Assembly: GCA_030730585.1 (NCBI GenBank)
Contig: JANQUV010000010.1
Coordinates: forward strand, 52,907 to 116,906
DNA length: 64,000 nt
Origin: Haliea sp.
GTDB lineage: Bacteria > Pseudomonadota > Gammaproteobacteria > Pseudomonadales > Halieaceae
Direction: 5' to 3'
Shown: positions 32,138-43,485 of the stretch, in pieces
How the letters are laid out: each line of letters begins with the position of its first letter
Position numbering within the stretch: position 1 is the stretch's first letter
The notes under the pieces: model-generated
Seen by the model: only the letters and a program-made list of their open reading frames with translations
What the model was told of the DNA's origin: nothing
The model's database searches: none
Position numbers and translations under genes: made by a program

Positions 32138-33852
32138 TGAACAAGATGATCGACGAACAAGAACTACACAACGACCAGGCGCCTGGCGTGAAAGCCTGGC
32201 TACGCAGTGGCGATCCCTTAATCTGGCTTAACGGCGCAGCTGTCAGTGTTTGCGTGATAGCCGTTGTCGGGCTGCTACTGCTGCTGGCAGTGCGCGGCCT
32301 CAGTCATTTCTGGCCGGCCGATGTGCTTGCGGTCACGGTCAGCTATCAGGGCCAGTCTCGCGAGTTGTTGGGTGAGGTGGTGGAAGAGGTTGAAGTATCT
32401 GGTGGCCAGTTGCGCGAGGCGGGTTTTGAGCTGCAGGGCTCGGGGCCATTTTTTCAACGCACGTTGTTGAAGCAGGGAAACCGTGATTTTCTCGGCACCG
32501 ACTTCACCTGGCTAATCGATGAGCAGTTTGGCGCTCGGCGATTTCCTGCCGACCTGCTGGTTGTTGAGCGTCTGGAGTGGGGCAATTTTTATGGCTATTT
32601 GCGCGGTGTTAACCGTTTGGGCGAGGCGCCGATAACCGTTGCGGAACAGGGCGAGGCCACGACGCTGGCTGCTCTGCAAACGCTGATTGCCGACACAGTT
32701 GCGGTACGAGAAGAAATCGACCACATTGAACAGGGTGCAATTGGTACCATCAACTACGATTTGGAGCGTCTGCGGCTGCGTGAAAGGGGCTTGGAGCTGG
32801 AGGGGCGCCTGGACGCCTTGGCTCAGGCTGAACTGGCCAGCGAGCGGGCTGAGCTAGAGTTACGTTTCCGTGAACTTCAGGACCAGCTCTACGTCCTGTA
32901 CGACAGCATCAAGGATCACAGTTACAGCGCGGAGCTGGCGGATGGCCGCGTGGTCACACTGCCCATTGCCAAGGTAGTGCGCGCCTACCAGCCCAATGCC
33001 ATGAACGTTCCGGCCAAGATGGCGATGTACGGAAAGCGGCTGTGGGAATTTCTGTCTCAGCCGCCGCGTGAAGCGAACACCGAAGGCGGCATTTTCCCGG
33101 CCATGTTCGGTACGGTGTTGATGGTGATTCTCATGTCAATCATCGTTACGCCGTTTGGTGTGGTCGCGGCGGTGTATTTGCGTGAATACGCCAGCCAGGG
33201 TTTTGTTACGCGTACCATTCGCGTTGCGGTGAATAATCTCGCCGGTGTGCCGTCCATTGTGTATGGCGTATTTGGCCTGGGTTTCTTCGTGTATTTTGTG
33301 GGCGGCGAGCTTGACCAGCTGTTTTTCCCGGCTTCTTTGCCGCGGCCTACCTTTGGTACCCCTGGCTTGATGTGGGCCTCTTTAACACTGGCCTTACTCA
33401 CATTGCCGGTGGTGATCGTGGCCACAGAAGAGGGCTTGGCGCGCATTCCCTCAACGGTACGTGAAGGCTCTCTGGCGCTGGGCGCAACGCGCGCGGAAAC
33501 GCTGTGGCGCGTGGTATTGCCGATGGCCAGCCCAGCGATGATGACAGGGCTGATTCTGGCGGTTGCGCGGGCGGCAGGCGAGGTGGCGCCGCTGATGCTA
33601 GTGGGGGTAGTGAAGCTGGCACCCACCTTACCCTTAGATGCCAATTACCCCTATTTACACCTTGACCAGAAATTCATGCACCTTGGCTTCCATATTTATG
33701 ATGTTGGCTTTCAGAGCCCTAACGTTGAGGCGGCACGGCCGTTGGTTTACGCCACTGCATTTTTGCTGGTGGTGATTATTGCCTTGCTGAACCTCACAGC
33801 CGTAAGCTTGCGCAACCGTCTGCGCGAGCGCTACAAATCGCTAGAACATTAG
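32137..33852 (+). CDS. pstA: Phosphate ABC transporter permease PstA with N-terminal periplasmic/coiled-coil insertion
   Basis: Permease block [51 protein letters not shown]-terminal TM and charged helical region. Confidence 0.93.
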   Translation: MNKMIDEQELHNDQAPGVKAWLRSGDPLIWLNGAAVSVCVIAVVGLLLLLAVRGLSHFWPADVLAVTVSYQGQSRELLGEVVEEVEVSGGQLREAGFELQGSGPFFQRTLLKQGNRDFLGTDFTWLIDEQFGARRFPADLLVVERLEWGNFYGYLRGVNRLGEAPITVAEQGEATTLAALQTLIADTVAVREEIDHIEQGAIGTINYDLERLRLRERGLELEGRLDALAQAELASERAELELRFRELQDQLYVLYDSIKDHSYSAELADGRVVTLPIAKVVRAYQPNAMNVPAKMAMYGKRLWEFLSQPPREANTEGGIFPAMFGTVLMVILMSIIVTPFGVVAAVYLREYASQGFVTRTIRVAVNNLAGVPSIVYGVFGLGFFVYFVGGELDQLFFPASLPRPTFGTPGLMWASLTLALLTLPVVIVATEEGLARIPSTVREGSLALGATRAETLWRVVLPMASPAMMTGLILAVARAAGEVAPLMLVGVVKLAPTLPLDANYPYLHLDQKFMHLGFHIYDVGFQSPNVEAARPLVYATAFLLVVIIALLNLTAVSLRNRLRERYKSLEH

Positions 33853-33865
33853 ACAGGACTTCACT

Positions 33866-34696
33866 ATGCAAACTCATGCTTTGGATATTCAGGCCCTGAA
33901 ACGCGATCAAACGCGCTCCGCGAGCCCTGCGGCGCCCGCGGCAACGAGCCTGCGGATGGAGAATCTGAATTTGTTCTACAACCAGCGCTCGCAGGCGCTG
34001 TTTGACATTAACCTGGAAATACCGCGACAGCGGGTGACGGCGTTTATTGGCCCCAGCGGTTGCGGCAAGTCCAGCCTTCTGCGCTGTATTAACCGCATGA
34101 ACGACCTCGTAGACGGTTGCCGTATCGAGGGCCGCCTACTTCTTGACGACGAGGATATTTACGATCGTCGTGTCGATGTGGCCGCACTGCGCCGGCGTGT
34201 GGGCATGGTGTTTCAGAAACCCAACCCCTTTCCTAAGAGTATTTATGAAAATGTCGCCTACGGGCTGCGAATCCAGGGTATCAACAAGAAGCGGGTGTTG
34301 GACGAGGTGGTAGAAAGGTCGCTGCGCGCCGCAGCGCTATGGGATGAAGTGAAAGATCGACTGCACGAAAGCGCACTCAGTCTGTCAGGCGGCCAGCAGC
34401 AGCGTTTGGTCATTGCGCGCACAATTGCGGTAGAGCCGGAAGTGCTGCTCCTTGACGAACCAGCCTCTGCCTTGGACCCAATCTCCACGCTAAAGATTGA
34501 AGAGCTCATCTACGAACTCAAGGCGCGCTACACCATTGTCATTGTTACCCACAATATGCAGCAGGCGGCGCGTGTGTCGGATATGACCGCGTTTATGTAT
34601 ATGGGTAAATTGATTGAGTACGACGATACCGATACCCTGTTCACAAATCCGGAACAGAAGCAGACCGAGGACTACATCACCGGCCGTTACGGCTGA
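33866..34696 (+). CDS. pstB: Phosphate ABC transporter ATP-binding protein PstB
   Basis: [56 protein letters not shown]. Confidence 0.97.
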   Translation: MQTHALDIQALKRDQTRSASPAAPAATSLRMENLNLFYNQRSQALFDINLEIPRQRVTAFIGPSGCGKSSLLRCINRMNDLVDGCRIEGRLLLDDEDIYDRRVDVAALRRRVGMVFQKPNPFPKSIYENVAYGLRIQGINKKRVLDEVVERSLRAAALWDEVKDRLHESALSLSGGQQQRLVIARTIAVEPEVLLLDEPASALDPISTLKIEELIYELKARYTIVIVTHNMQQAARVSDMTAFMYMGKLIEYDDTDTLFTNPEQKQTEDYITGRYG

Positions 34697-34706
34697 GGAC
34701 ACTATC

Positions 34707-35432
34707 ATGCTCCATCAGGACAGCTACAAGCAGCATATTTCGGCTCAATTCAACGCCGAGCTGGAATCTGTGAAAAACCACCTGCTGGAAATGGGCGGCT
34801 TGGTTGAACAGCAGATCGGTAAAGCCGTTGAGTCGTTGTTAAACCGGGACAGTGGCCTCGCGGAAGAGGTTATTGCAGGCGACGTGCAGGTGAATCAGTT
34901 AGAGATCAATATCGATGAGGAGTGTTCTCGCATTTTGGCAAGGCGCCAGCCTGCGGCCAGCGATTTGCGTTTGGTTCTTGCTATCTCGAAAGTGATCACA
35001 GACCTGGAGCGCATCGGTGATGAGGCAAGTAAGATCGCACGTCAAGCAGTAAAGGCCGCTGAAGAGGGCGGCAATGCAGGCAGCAGCTTCGTGGAGATAC
35101 GCCACATCGGCAGCCACGTTGGCGACATGTTGCGCCGGGCCCTCGATGCTTTCGCCAGGCTGGATGTTGATATGGCGGTGCAAACCGTGATCGCAGACCG
35201 GGAGGTGGATTCTGAGTATGCGAGCGCTATGCGCAGCCTGGTGACTTTCATGATGGAGGATCCGCGGACTATTGGCCCCGTGCTAGGGCAGATGTGGGCG
35301 CTGCGCAGCCTGGAGCGTGTTGGCGATCACGCCAGTAATATCGCGGAGCACGTGATCTACTTGGTGCGCGGCCTGGATGTGCGGCATGTTGAACCCGATG
35401 ACCTGGTCGCACAGGTTGAAGAGCACCAATAA
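34707..35432 (+). CDS. phoU: Phosphate signalling complex protein PhoU
   Basis: MLHQDSYKQHISAQFNAELESVKNHLLEMGGLVEQQIGKAVES...DLERIGDEASKIA...LERVGDHASNIAEHVIYLVRG. Start moved from the track's 34614. Confidence 0.96.
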   Translation: MLHQDSYKQHISAQFNAELESVKNHLLEMGGLVEQQIGKAVESLLNRDSGLAEEVIAGDVQVNQLEINIDEECSRILARRQPAASDLRLVLAISKVITDLERIGDEASKIARQAVKAAEEGGNAGSSFVEIRHIGSHVGDMLRRALDAFARLDVDMAVQTVIADREVDSEYASAMRSLVTFMMEDPRTIGPVLGQMWALRSLERVGDHASNIAEHVIYLVRGLDVRHVEPDDLVAQVEEHQ

Positions 35433-35448
35433 GCTTTAGATTGTCTGT

Positions 35449-35499
35449 CTGTAACAATAGTGTCATAAAAAAAACATAAAATTGACATTTAACTGTCAT
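35449..35499 (+). promoter_or_regulatory. Extended Pho box array upstream of porin gene
   Basis: 7-mers every 11 bp: CTGTAAC (35449), GTGTCAT (35460), AAAACAT (35471), TTGACAT (35482), CTGTCAT (35493). Confidence 0.82.
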
Positions 35500-35536
35500 G
35501 CGCGGCAGCGCTGACACAGACAGATGAGGCAAAATC

Positions 35537-36823
35537 ATGAACAAATTCTCTCTGGGGTGGGCAGTGGCCGCGGCCTCCACTACGCTTGTGTTGTCGTCCG
35601 CCGTAGCAACAGCTGCCGTCAGTGAAAGCGATTTCGCACAGCTTAAAGTACAAATGGAAGGGCTCTTGGCGCGCGTGGCGCTGCTGGAGAACGAAAACGC
35701 CGAGCTTCGCGAAAATACCGCCAATGCGGTGTCGGAGATTCGTATCACGCGAGAAGAGGTTGCCGCCGCCCCCCGGCCTGTCGTGCAAGATACTGGCATG
35801 GATAGTTTGCGTTTTTCCGGTGATTTCCGCTATCGCTACGAAGAAATAGACGTTGGCCTGAGTGATGTTCGCACTCGCCACCGAATTCGTGCGCGCGCGG
35901 GCTTTGAGGCGCAGCTGCCGCGCGATGTTGAAGTTGGGTTGCGGCTCGCCGCAGGTAATGATTCGCCTGTATCGGGGAATGCCACGCTCGGTGATGGAGG
36001 AAGCAGTAAAGAAATATTCCTCGATCAGGCTTGGGCAACCTGGCGTCCCTTCGATGGCGCCTATGCCACCATCGGGAAAATGAAGAACCCCTTGTTCCGC
36101 CCGGAAGGGTCGGGATTGCTCTGGGACTCGGATTACACGCCTGAAGGCGTGGCACTGGGCTGGGGCAGTGACAATGTTTTCGTCAATGTGGTTGCTCACA
36201 CGCTGAGCAGCGACACGGCACGCGCTAACAGCGTTTTTTATCATGGTGTGCAATCGGGCTTTAAGTTGGGCCTCGGAGAACAGTTGGGGTTAACCGTTGG
36301 AGCCAGCTACATTGATATGCCAGTAAGGGGAAAGAGCAGCTTTTTTGACGACTTTGATGTGTTTTTTGGCAACAGTTTTTCCTGTGACAGCGACCGGCTC
36401 ACTCTCTGCACTTACGACAATAACTATGAAGAGCTTGAACTCTTCGCTACGCTGGATATTAAAGGCCTTGGTTTGCCCGCAGCGTTGTTTGGGCAATACG
36501 TGCAGAACCTGGACGCAGACGAGGAAGACACAGCGTGGGTAGCCGGTGCGCGACTGGGCAAGGCCAGTGCTGCAGGCAGTTGGCAGGTCACCTACGAGTT
36601 TGCCTCTATTGAGGCGGACGCCTTACTGGCTCTGCTGAGCGATTCCAATATCGGTGGCGGTGGAACCGATGTTCGCGGTCACCGGTTTGGTGCAGTGTAC
36701 GCCATCGATAAACAGTGGCATGTTGGCATCACGGCCTTTGTTCATAACGAGACACCGGGTAGTCGGCTGGATGATCCTATCGACTATGATCGGGTGATCT
36801 TCGACACCTCGTTCAAGTATTGA
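35537..36823 (+). CDS. Putative outer-membrane porin with N-terminal coiled coil
   Basis: Signal peptide, coiled coil QLKVQMEGLLARVALLENENAELRENTANAVSEI, beta-barrel-like LRFSGDFRYRYEEI...RHRIRARAGFEAQLPRDVEVGLRLAAG, C-terminal aromatic FDTSFKY. Confidence 0.88.
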   Translation: MNKFSLGWAVAAASTTLVLSSAVATAAVSESDFAQLKVQMEGLLARVALLENENAELRENTANAVSEIRITREEVAAAPRPVVQDTGMDSLRFSGDFRYRYEEIDVGLSDVRTRHRIRARAGFEAQLPRDVEVGLRLAAGNDSPVSGNATLGDGGSSKEIFLDQAWATWRPFDGAYATIGKMKNPLFRPEGSGLLWDSDYTPEGVALGWGSDNVFVNVVAHTLSSDTARANSVFYHGVQSGFKLGLGEQLGLTVGASYIDMPVRGKSSFFDDFDVFFGNSFSCDSDRLTLCTYDNNYEELELFATLDIKGLGLPAALFGQYVQNLDADEEDTAWVAGARLGKASAAGSWQVTYEFASIEADALLALLSDSNIGGGGTDVRGHRFGAVYAIDKQWHVGITAFVHNETPGSRLDDPIDYDRVIFDTSFKY

Positions 36824-36917
36824 TGACTGCGTAACGTAAGCCTTGCTGCTGTCTGTGGAACCGCTATACGATCCGCGTGTGCGGTGCTGCGAAGGCGCAT
36901 AGCTTTCGAGCGTTGCG

Positions 36918-36947
36918 TTGCTTTGTGCGATGCTGCTTGAGTACAAT
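36918..36947 (+). promoter_or_regulatory. Candidate sigma-70 promoter for tRNA-Glu (TTGCTT-N18-TACAAT)
   Basis: -35/-10-like hexamers about 30 bp upstream of the tRNA. Confidence 0.5.
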
Positions 36948-36976
36948 ACGGGTCTGCGTTAAACCAATGCGTCTAT

Positions 36977-37052
36977 GTCCCCTTCGTCTAGTGGCCTAGG
37001 ACACTGCCCTTTCACGGCGGTAACAGGGGTTCGAACCCCCTAGGGGACGCCA
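36977..37052 (+). tRNA. tRNA-Glu (anticodon TTC), CCA encoded
   Basis: GTCCCCTTCGTCTAGTGGCCTAGGACACTGCCCTTTCACGGCGGTAACAGGGGTTCGAACCCCCTAGGGGACGCCA; 7-bp acceptor GTCCCCT/AGGGGAC, anticodon arm CCTTTCACG, T-loop GGTTCGAACC. Confidence 0.96.
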
Positions 37053-37068
37053 CTTATCGGAACTGCCC

Positions 37069-38136
37069 ATGAGTCGTTACTGGAGTGACGTTGTTCAACG
37101 TCTAACGCCCTACGTACCCGGCGAACAGCCGCAGCACCCGCGGCTGATCAAGCTCAATACCAATGAAAGCCCGTACCCACCGTCACCCCGTGTGCTCGAT
37201 GCGATCCACAGTATCGACGGCGATGCCCTGCGGCGCTACCCCGACCCTGAATCCAGCGCGCTGCGTGTAGCGTTTGCGGAAGCGGCTGGCCTGCAGCCCG
37301 AGCAGGTGTTTCTTGGCAACGGGTCTGACGAAGTGTTGGCGCATGTGTTCCTCGGGTTGTTACGGCATGATGCGCCGCTGCTATTCCCGGACATCAGCTA
37401 CAGCTTCTATCCCGTTTGGTGTGACCTTTACGGTATTACCGGAGAGACGGTGCCCCTGCGTGACGACTTCAGTATTGCGGTGGTCGATTACACGCGTCCT
37501 AACGGCGGCATCATTCTGCCTAACCCGAATGCCCCCACTGGCTTATTGCTTGGCCTTGATGATGTTCGCACGTTATTGGAAGCCAACCGGCAAAGCGTGG
37601 TGGTGATTGACGAAGCCTATATCGACTTTGGCGGAGAGTCGGCGGTGAGGCTGGTGGATCGGTATGACAATCTGCTGGTGGTGCAAACACTATCCAAGTC
37701 GCGGGCACTGGCCGGCTTGCGGGTTGGCGTGGCTTTTGGGCAGGCGAAGCTGATCGATGGCTTACAGCGGGTTAAGAACTCGTTTAACTCCTATCCTCTG
37801 GATGCGGTTGCGCAACGCGCCGTGTTGGCGTCATTGGGTGACGGGCGCTGGTTTCAGGAATCCTGTGAGAAAGTCATTGCCAGCCGGGTGCGGCTAACGG
37901 CGGGCCTTGTGGAGCTGGGTTTTACTGTCGTGCCGTCTAGCGCCAACTTTGTGTTTGCCTCGCCGGGAGCGGGGCGCGATGCGCAGGCGCTGTTTTTGGC
38001 CTTGCGCGAGCAGGGCATCATCGTGCGGCACTTTGCGAAACCGCGCATCGGTGATTTCCTCCGCATTACCGTTGGCACCGATGAGCAGTGCGATGCGCTG
38101 CTCGACGCTTTATCGGGCCTGTTAGCTGCGCTGTAA
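37069..38136 (+). CDS. hisC: Histidinol-phosphate aminotransferase
   Basis: [61 protein letters not shown]. Confidence 0.94.
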   Translation: MSRYWSDVVQRLTPYVPGEQPQHPRLIKLNTNESPYPPSPRVLDAIHSIDGDALRRYPDPESSALRVAFAEAAGLQPEQVFLGNGSDEVLAHVFLGLLRHDAPLLFPDISYSFYPVWCDLYGITGETVPLRDDFSIAVVDYTRPNGGIILPNPNAPTGLLLGLDDVRTLLEANRQSVVVIDEAYIDFGGESAVRLVDRYDNLLVVQTLSKSRALAGLRVGVAFGQAKLIDGLQRVKNSFNSYPLDAVAQRAVLASLGDGRWFQESCEKVIASRVRLTAGLVELGFTVVPSSANFVFASPGAGRDAQALFLALREQGIIVRHFAKPRIGDFLRITVGTDEQCDALLDALSGLLAAL

Positions 38137-39243
38137 AACGACGCTGCCAATGCTGTAGCCGGCGCCAAAAGAACACAGCACACCCAAGTCACCGCTGACA
38201 AAATCGGCACGGTGTTTGTGGAAGGCAATAACGGAACCTGCTGAGCTGGTGTTGGCGTACTCATCAAGTATGGTGGGCGCCTCATCGGCTGTGGCGTCAC
38301 GGCCCAGTACTTTACGTGAAATAAGCTGGTTCATGCTCAGATTGGCCTGGTGCAGCCAGAGCCGTTTGAGCTGTTCGGGTGCAATGGCCAAGTGCTGCAA
38401 CTGGTCACTGATTTGCCGAGCCACCGCCGGGCAGACCTCCTTAAACACCTTGCGCCCCTCCTGCACAAAAAGCTTGTCAGTGCTGCCAATACCCTCTTCG
38501 GCGGCGCGGTTAAGAAAGCCAAAGTTATTGCGGATGTTGTTGGAATATATCGTTTGCAGGCGGCTGTCCAGAATGCGGTAGGTGTCGTTGGTAGAGGCAT
38601 CTGCCTCACGCTCCAGGATCAGTGCGGTACAGACATCGCCGAAGATGAAATGCGAATCACGATCGCGAAAATTCAGATGGCCGCTGCAGATCTCCGGGTT
38701 CAAAATCAGTACACAACGCGCGCTGCCGGCGTTGATGCTGTCGCGCGCCTGCTGAATGGCAAACGTCGCCGATGAGCAGGCGACGTTCATATCGAAACCG
38801 AAGCCCTCAATGCCCAGAGCATGCTGCACTTCGACTGCAACGGCCGGGTAGGCGCGCTGTAAATTGGAGCAGGCTACGATGACCGCGTCGATATCCGCCG
38901 GCTGCTTGCGTGCTTGATCCATCGCTTCGCGCGCAGCCGCAACGGCGATTTCACATTGAATTGACGGGCTGCTGTCGGGCCGCTCTGGAATGCGGGGCAC
39001 CATTCTTTGTGGGTCGAGAATGCCTGCCTTGTCGATGACGTAGCGCGACTTGATGCCTGAGGCTTTTTCGACAAATTCCGCCGAGGAGGGCTGCATGGGT
39101 GCCAGCTCACCGGCTGCGATCAGCGCGGCATTTTCGGTATTGAAATGTTCGACCCAGGCATTAAATGAGTCAACCAGCTCGACGTTGCTGATGGATTGGT
39201 CGGGCGTAAATAACCCCGTGCCGCTAATGACGACCTCGCTCAT
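38122..39243 (-). CDS. Beta-ketoacyl-ACP synthase III-like (resembles Pseudomonas PA3286-type FabH homologue)
   Basis: [80 protein letters not shown]. Confidence 0.9.
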   Translation of the reverse strand: MSEVVISGTGLFTPDQSISNVELVDSFNAWVEHFNTENAALIAAGELAPMQPSSAEFVEKASGIKSRYVIDKAGILDPQRMVPRIPERPDSSPSIQCEIAVAAAREAMDQARKQPADIDAVIVACSNLQRAYPAVAVEVQHALGIEGFGFDMNVACSSATFAIQQARDSINAGSARCVLILNPEICSGHLNFRDRDSHFIFGDVCTALILEREADASTNDTYRILDSRLQTIYSNNIRNNFGFLNRAAEEGIGSTDKLFVQEGRKVFKEVCPAVARQISDQLQHLAIAPEQLKRLWLHQANLSMNQLISRKVLGRDATADEAPTILDEYANTSSAGSVIAFHKHRADFVSGDLGVLCSFGAGYSIGSVVLQRS

Positions 39244-39292
39244 GACGTACCGATTTCCTGTGGCTGCGCGTTAATGGGCCAGTGTAACCAAA

Positions 39293-39317
39293 AAAGGCCG
39301 CTGCAGGGCGGCCTTTT
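39293..39317 (-). terminator. Rho-independent terminator for gltA
   Basis: Minus strand reads AAAAGGCCGCCCTGCAGCGGCCTTTTTT: GGCCGC/GCGGCC stem plus T-tract. Confidence 0.88.
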
Positions 39318-39334
39318 ACAGCTGAAGCAGGCGT

Positions 39335-40627
39335 TCAGCCGCGCTCATCCAAAGAGACGAAGTCGCGCTGGGTATAGCCGGTATAAAGCTGCCTTGGGCG
39401 GCCTATACGATAGCTGCCGCTGATCATTTCATTCCAGTGTGCGACCCAGCCCACGGTGCGGCCAACCGCAAAAATGACGGTAAACATGCTGGTTGGTATG
39501 CCGATCGCCTTGAGGATGATGCCGGAGTAGAAGTCGACATTGGGGTACAGCTTGCGCTCGATGAAGTATGGATCCTCCAGTGCAATTTGTTCCAGACGTT
39601 TGGCTATTGCCAGCAGTGGGTCGTTATCGATGCCGAGCTCAGCCAGCACATCGTCCGCCGCCTCCTTCATGACCTTCGCCCGTGGATCAAAGTTCTTGTA
39701 AACCCGATGGCCAAAGCCCATCAGGCGGAAAGGGTCGTCTTTGTCTTTGGCGCGTGCGACAAACTCATCGATACGGGACACGTCGCCAATCTCTTCCAGC
39801 ATTTCCAGCACGGCTTCGTTGGCACCGCCGTGAGACGGGCCCCATAAAGCCGCTATGCCTGCAGCCATGCAGGCAAAGGGGTTCGCTCCGGAGGATCCGG
39901 CCAGACGCACGGTCGAGGTAGAGGCATTCTGTTCGTGGTCGGCATGCAGCAGGAAGATTCGGTCCATGGCTTTCGCCAAAACCGGGCTCACGTTGCTGGG
40001 CTCGCAGGGGTTGCCGAACATCATATGCAGGAAGTTTTCAGCGTAGCCCATGGTGTTATCGGGGTACATAAAGGGCTGGCCGATGGAGAATTTGTAGCTC
40101 ATGGCCGCCAGAGTAGGCATTTTTGCAATAAGGCGGAACGCGGCAACCTGGCGATGATGTTCATCGGAGATATCCAGAGAGTCGTGATAAAAAGCGGACA
40201 AAGCGCCGACAACGCCACACATGACCGCCATTGGGTGGGCGTCGCGGCGGAAGCCGTTAAAGAACGTACGGATTTGTTCATGCACCATGGTATGGCGCTT
40301 GACCGTTGTGACGAAGGCGTCTTTTTCCTGCGCGGTGGGCAGCTCTCCGTAGAGCAGGAGGTAGCAGGTTTCTAGGTAGTCGCTGTGTTCGGCGAGCTGG
40401 TCGATGGGATAGCCGCGGTGCAGTAAAATGCCCTTTCCACCATCTATATAAGTGATCTTCGATTCGCAAGCCGCCGTGGATACAAACCCCGGGTCATAAG
40501 TGAACATGTCGCCGGCTGTTAGGCTGCCAACGTCTATGACGTCTGGGCCCAGCGTGCCAGAGTAAACGGGAAGTTCAAAGATCTGGTCGACTCCGTCTAC
40601 CTTCAGAGTTGCTTTTTTGTCGCTCAT
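39335..40627 (-). CDS. gltA: Citrate synthase (type II)
   Basis: [12 protein letters not shown]..., [97 protein letters not shown]. Start corrected from track. Confidence 0.98.
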   Translation of the reverse strand: MSDKKATLKVDGVDQIFELPVYSGTLGPDVIDVGSLTAGDMFTYDPGFVSTAACESKITYIDGGKGILLHRGYPIDQLAEHSDYLETCYLLLYGELPTAQEKDAFVTTVKRHTMVHEQIRTFFNGFRRDAHPMAVMCGVVGALSAFYHDSLDISDEHHRQVAAFRLIAKMPTLAAMSYKFSIGQPFMYPDNTMGYAENFLHMMFGNPCEPSNVSPVLAKAMDRIFLLHADHEQNASTSTVRLAGSSGANPFACMAAGIAALWGPSHGGANEAVLEMLEEIGDVSRIDEFVARAKDKDDPFRLMGFGHRVYKNFDPRAKVMKEAADDVLAELGIDNDPLLAIAKRLEQIALEDPYFIERKLYPNVDFYSGIILKAIGIPTSMFTVIFAVGRTVGWVAHWNEMISGSYRIGRPRQLYTGYTQRDFVSLDERG

Positions 40628-40661
40628 GAAAGTCCTGCGATGTGGTTCTGTGGGGTGCACA

Positions 40662-40689
40662 ACTATAAAGTCTCGACAGCTTTTGTCAA
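40662..40689 (-). promoter_or_regulatory. gltA sigma-70 promoter
   Basis: Minus strand TTGACA-N16-TATAGT, 35 bp upstream of gltA ATG. Confidence 0.72.
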
Positions 40690-40812
40690 TTAATCTGGCT
40701 CCATTTGCGATCAACTTGACGCTTTTGGCGGCTAAAGTCACCTATCGCGAAAGCCGAAGATCGGCGACGTTCGCGACAGCGGGTCTTCCAGTGGTGTGCC
40801 CCGGTGAGAGGT

Positions 40813-40841
40813 TTGTAATTGATCACGCATCGCCCTATAAT
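40813..40841 (+). promoter_or_regulatory. sdhC sigma-70 promoter
   Basis: TTGTAA-N17-TATAAT with GC-rich discriminator (TCCGCGCGC). Confidence 0.7.
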
Positions 40842-40948
40842 TCCGCGCGCTTTCTCTCTAGGGTTTTAGCGAAAAACAAGAGCGCCAGGCTGCTTCGGCC
40901 GGCCCCATTAATCGCCCTTGTGGCGTCTGTAACGGTGGTGAGTGAACT

Positions 40949-41323
40949 GTGAAAGACAAACGTCCCGTCAATTTGGACATCGGCAGTATGCGGCTTCCCA
41001 TAACCGCGTGGGCATCTATTACCCACCGAGCATCCGGTGTTTTTCTTTTTGTAGCTATGGTGTTTTTGTTGTGGGCCTTGGATATGAGCCTTAGCAGCGC
41101 CGAGGGTTTTGCCCAGTTGCAGGACACCCTCAGTGGCCCGCTGGCCAAGCTTGTTTTGTGGGCAATTTCGGCAGGACTGATCTATCACGCCCTGGCGGGT
41201 GTAAAACACATTGTTATGGATTTCGGTATCGGTGAGAGTTTTGAAGGCGGGGTGCTGGGTGCGCGCATCGTGATTGTCTTGGCTGTGGTACTGACTATTC
41301 TTGCGGGGGCGCTGATATGGTAA
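40949..41323 (+). CDS. sdhC: Succinate dehydrogenase cytochrome b556 subunit
   Basis: RPVNLDIGSMRLPITAWASITHRASGVFLF, YHALAGVKHIVMDFG. Confidence 0.96.
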   Translation: MKDKRPVNLDIGSMRLPITAWASITHRASGVFLFVAMVFLLWALDMSLSSAEGFAQLQDTLSGPLAKLVLWAISAGLIYHALAGVKHIVMDFGIGESFEGGVLGARIVIVLAVVLTILAGALIW

Positions 41324-41679
41324 CTGCAATCACGAGTTTTGGCCGTTCTGGCACTTCAGACTGGTTAGTGCAGCGCGTCAGCGGTGTTATTTTGTTGGCA
41401 TACTTTGTGTTTATCGCTGCGGTGGTAGTGACAGGCGTCGACTACGCTGGCTGGAAGGCTCTGTTCGGTCAAACCTGGGTGCGTGTGTTCAGTTTGATGG
41501 CCGTGTTGTCGCTGGCGGCTCACGCCTGGATCGGGTTGTGGGCGGTGGTCACGGACTACCTGACTGAACGCATGATGGGCACCTCCGGTAATGTGCTGCG
41601 TATTTCTGCACAGCTTGTTATTGCATTGATTCTTTTTGTGTACGTGGTCTGGGGCGTGCAAATCCTCTGGGGATATTGA
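41317..41679 (+). CDS. sdhD: Succinate dehydrogenase membrane anchor subunit
   Basis: SDWLVQRVSGVILLAYFVFI, AHAWIGLWAVVTDYL. Confidence 0.95.
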   Translation: MVTAITSFGRSGTSDWLVQRVSGVILLAYFVFIAAVVVTGVDYAGWKALFGQTWVRVFSLMAVLSLAAHAWIGLWAVVTDYLTERMMGTSGNVLRISAQLVIALILFVYVVWGVQILWGY

Positions 41680-41682
41680 ACT

Positions 41683-43455
41683 ATGACAGCATTGCGAACG
41701 ATTTCATTTGATGGCGTGATCGTCGGTGGCGGCGGGGCGGGTATGCGTGCTGCGCTGCAATTGTCGCAGTCCGGGTACAAGACTGCGGTTATTTCCAAGG
41801 TGTTCCCGACGCGCTCACACACGGTGTCTGCGCAGGGTGGAATTACCTGTGCGATTGCCAGTGCTGATCCCAATGATGATTGGCGCTGGCACATGTATGA
41901 CACCGTCAAGGGTTCTGATTATATCGGCGACCAAGACGCCATTGAGTATATGTGCAGCGTAGGTCCGGAAGCGGTTTTTGAGCTTGAGCACATGGGTCTG
42001 CCGTTTTCCCGCACGGAAGAGGGGCGTATTTACCAGCGGCCTTTTGGTGGTCAGTCCAAGGGTCCTGGTGATTCGACGCAGGCGGCACGTACCTGCGCTG
42101 CGGCAGACCGCACCGGTCACGCACTGCTGCACACGCTGTACCAGGGCAATATCAAAAATGAAACGGTGTTCTTCAACGAGTGGTACGCCACCGACCTGGT
42201 GAAGAACCAGGACGGCGCGGTTGTTGGCGTGATTGCCATTTGTATGGAAACCGGTGAAACGGTCTATGTAAAAGCCAAGGCAACAGTCTTTGCCACCGGC
42301 GGTGCGGGCCGTATTTACGCCTCTACTACCAACGCTCACATTAATACCGGTGACGGTATCGGTATGGCGCTGCGCGCAGGCTTCCCGGTGCAGGACATCG
42401 AAATGTGGCAGTTCCACCCGACCGGCATTTATGGTGCGGGTACGCTGGTCACTGAAGGGTGTCGTGGTGAAGGCGGCTATTTGATTAACAAGGACGGCGA
42501 ACGCTTTATGGAGCGTTATGCGCCGAACGCCAAAGACCTCGCGGGCCGTGACGTTGTGGCACGCTCCATGGTGCTGGAAATACTCGAGGGCCGCGGTTGT
42601 GGACCCGAGGCCGATCACGTCTTCCTGAAGCTCGATCATCTCGGCGAAGAGGTTCTTGAATCGCGTTTGCCGGGCATATGCGAGTTGTCTCGCACCTTTG
42701 CACACGTCGATCCGGTGAAGGCGCCGATTCCGGTAGTGCCTACCTGCCATTACATGATGGGTGGTATCCCCACCAACGTTCACGGTCAGGCGCTGACCGT
42801 CGATGCGCAGGGCAAGGATCACATTATCCCCGGGCTCTATGCCTGCGGCGAAGTGGCCTGTGTGTCTGTGCACGGCGCCAACCGGCTGGGTGGTAATTCC
42901 CTGTTGGATCTCGTGGTATTTGGGCGTGCATCTGGCCTGTTTATCGAGAAAGCGCTGCGTGAGGGCATCGACATGCGCGATGCGTCTTCGTCAGACATCG
43001 AACAGGGCATGTCGCGCCTGCGTCGCCTTGACGCGGCCACCGGCAGTGACAAGTTCCCGGACCTGCGGAAAGAATTGCAAAACGTTATGCAAAACTACTT
43101 TGGCGTATTCCGCAAAGGCGAGTTCATGCAGGAAGGCATCCGCAAGCTGGCTGATTTGCGTGGCCGTATCGAAGGCGCGGCACTCACCGACAAGAGCAAC
43201 ACGTTCAATACCGCGCGGATTGAAGCGCTGGAGTTGCAAAACTTGCTGGAAGTGGCGGAGGCGACTGCCATAACCGCGGAGGAGCGCAAGGAAAGCCGTG
43301 GTGCCCATGCGCGTGACGACTTTCAGGAACGTGACGACGAAAATTGGCTGTGTCACTCCATGTATTACCCCGAGGACAAGCGGGTTGGCAAGCGCGCGGT
43401 GAACTTCAAGCCACGCACTGTGCCCACGTTTGAGCCTATGGCTCGTACGTATTAA
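41683..43455 (+). CDS. sdhA: Succinate dehydrogenase flavoprotein subunit
   Basis: [62 protein letters not shown]-like block. Confidence 0.98.
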   Translation: MTALRTISFDGVIVGGGGAGMRAALQLSQSGYKTAVISKVFPTRSHTVSAQGGITCAIASADPNDDWRWHMYDTVKGSDYIGDQDAIEYMCSVGPEAVFELEHMGLPFSRTEEGRIYQRPFGGQSKGPGDSTQAARTCAAADRTGHALLHTLYQGNIKNETVFFNEWYATDLVKNQDGAVVGVIAICMETGETVYVKAKATVFATGGAGRIYASTTNAHINTGDGIGMALRAGFPVQDIEMWQFHPTGIYGAGTLVTEGCRGEGGYLINKDGERFMERYAPNAKDLAGRDVVARSMVLEILEGRGCGPEADHVFLKLDHLGEEVLESRLPGICELSRTFAHVDPVKAPIPVVPTCHYMMGGIPTNVHGQALTVDAQGKDHIIPGLYACGEVACVSVHGANRLGGNSLLDLVVFGRASGLFIEKALREGIDMRDASSSDIEQGMSRLRRLDAATGSDKFPDLRKELQNVMQNYFGVFRKGEFMQEGIRKLADLRGRIEGAALTDKSNTFNTARIEALELQNLLEVAEATAITAEERKESRGAHARDDFQERDDENWLCHSMYYPEDKRVGKRAVNFKPRTVPTFEPMARTY

Positions 43456-43485
43456 CGTCTGTATAGCGACTCAGAGGTCATTAAT

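Noticed and set aside
41815-42873. 352-aa minus-strand ORF antisense to sdhA
   Set aside because: Lies wholly inside a well-conserved sdhA frame; product resembles no family I recognise; long antisense frames are common in GC-rich DNA.
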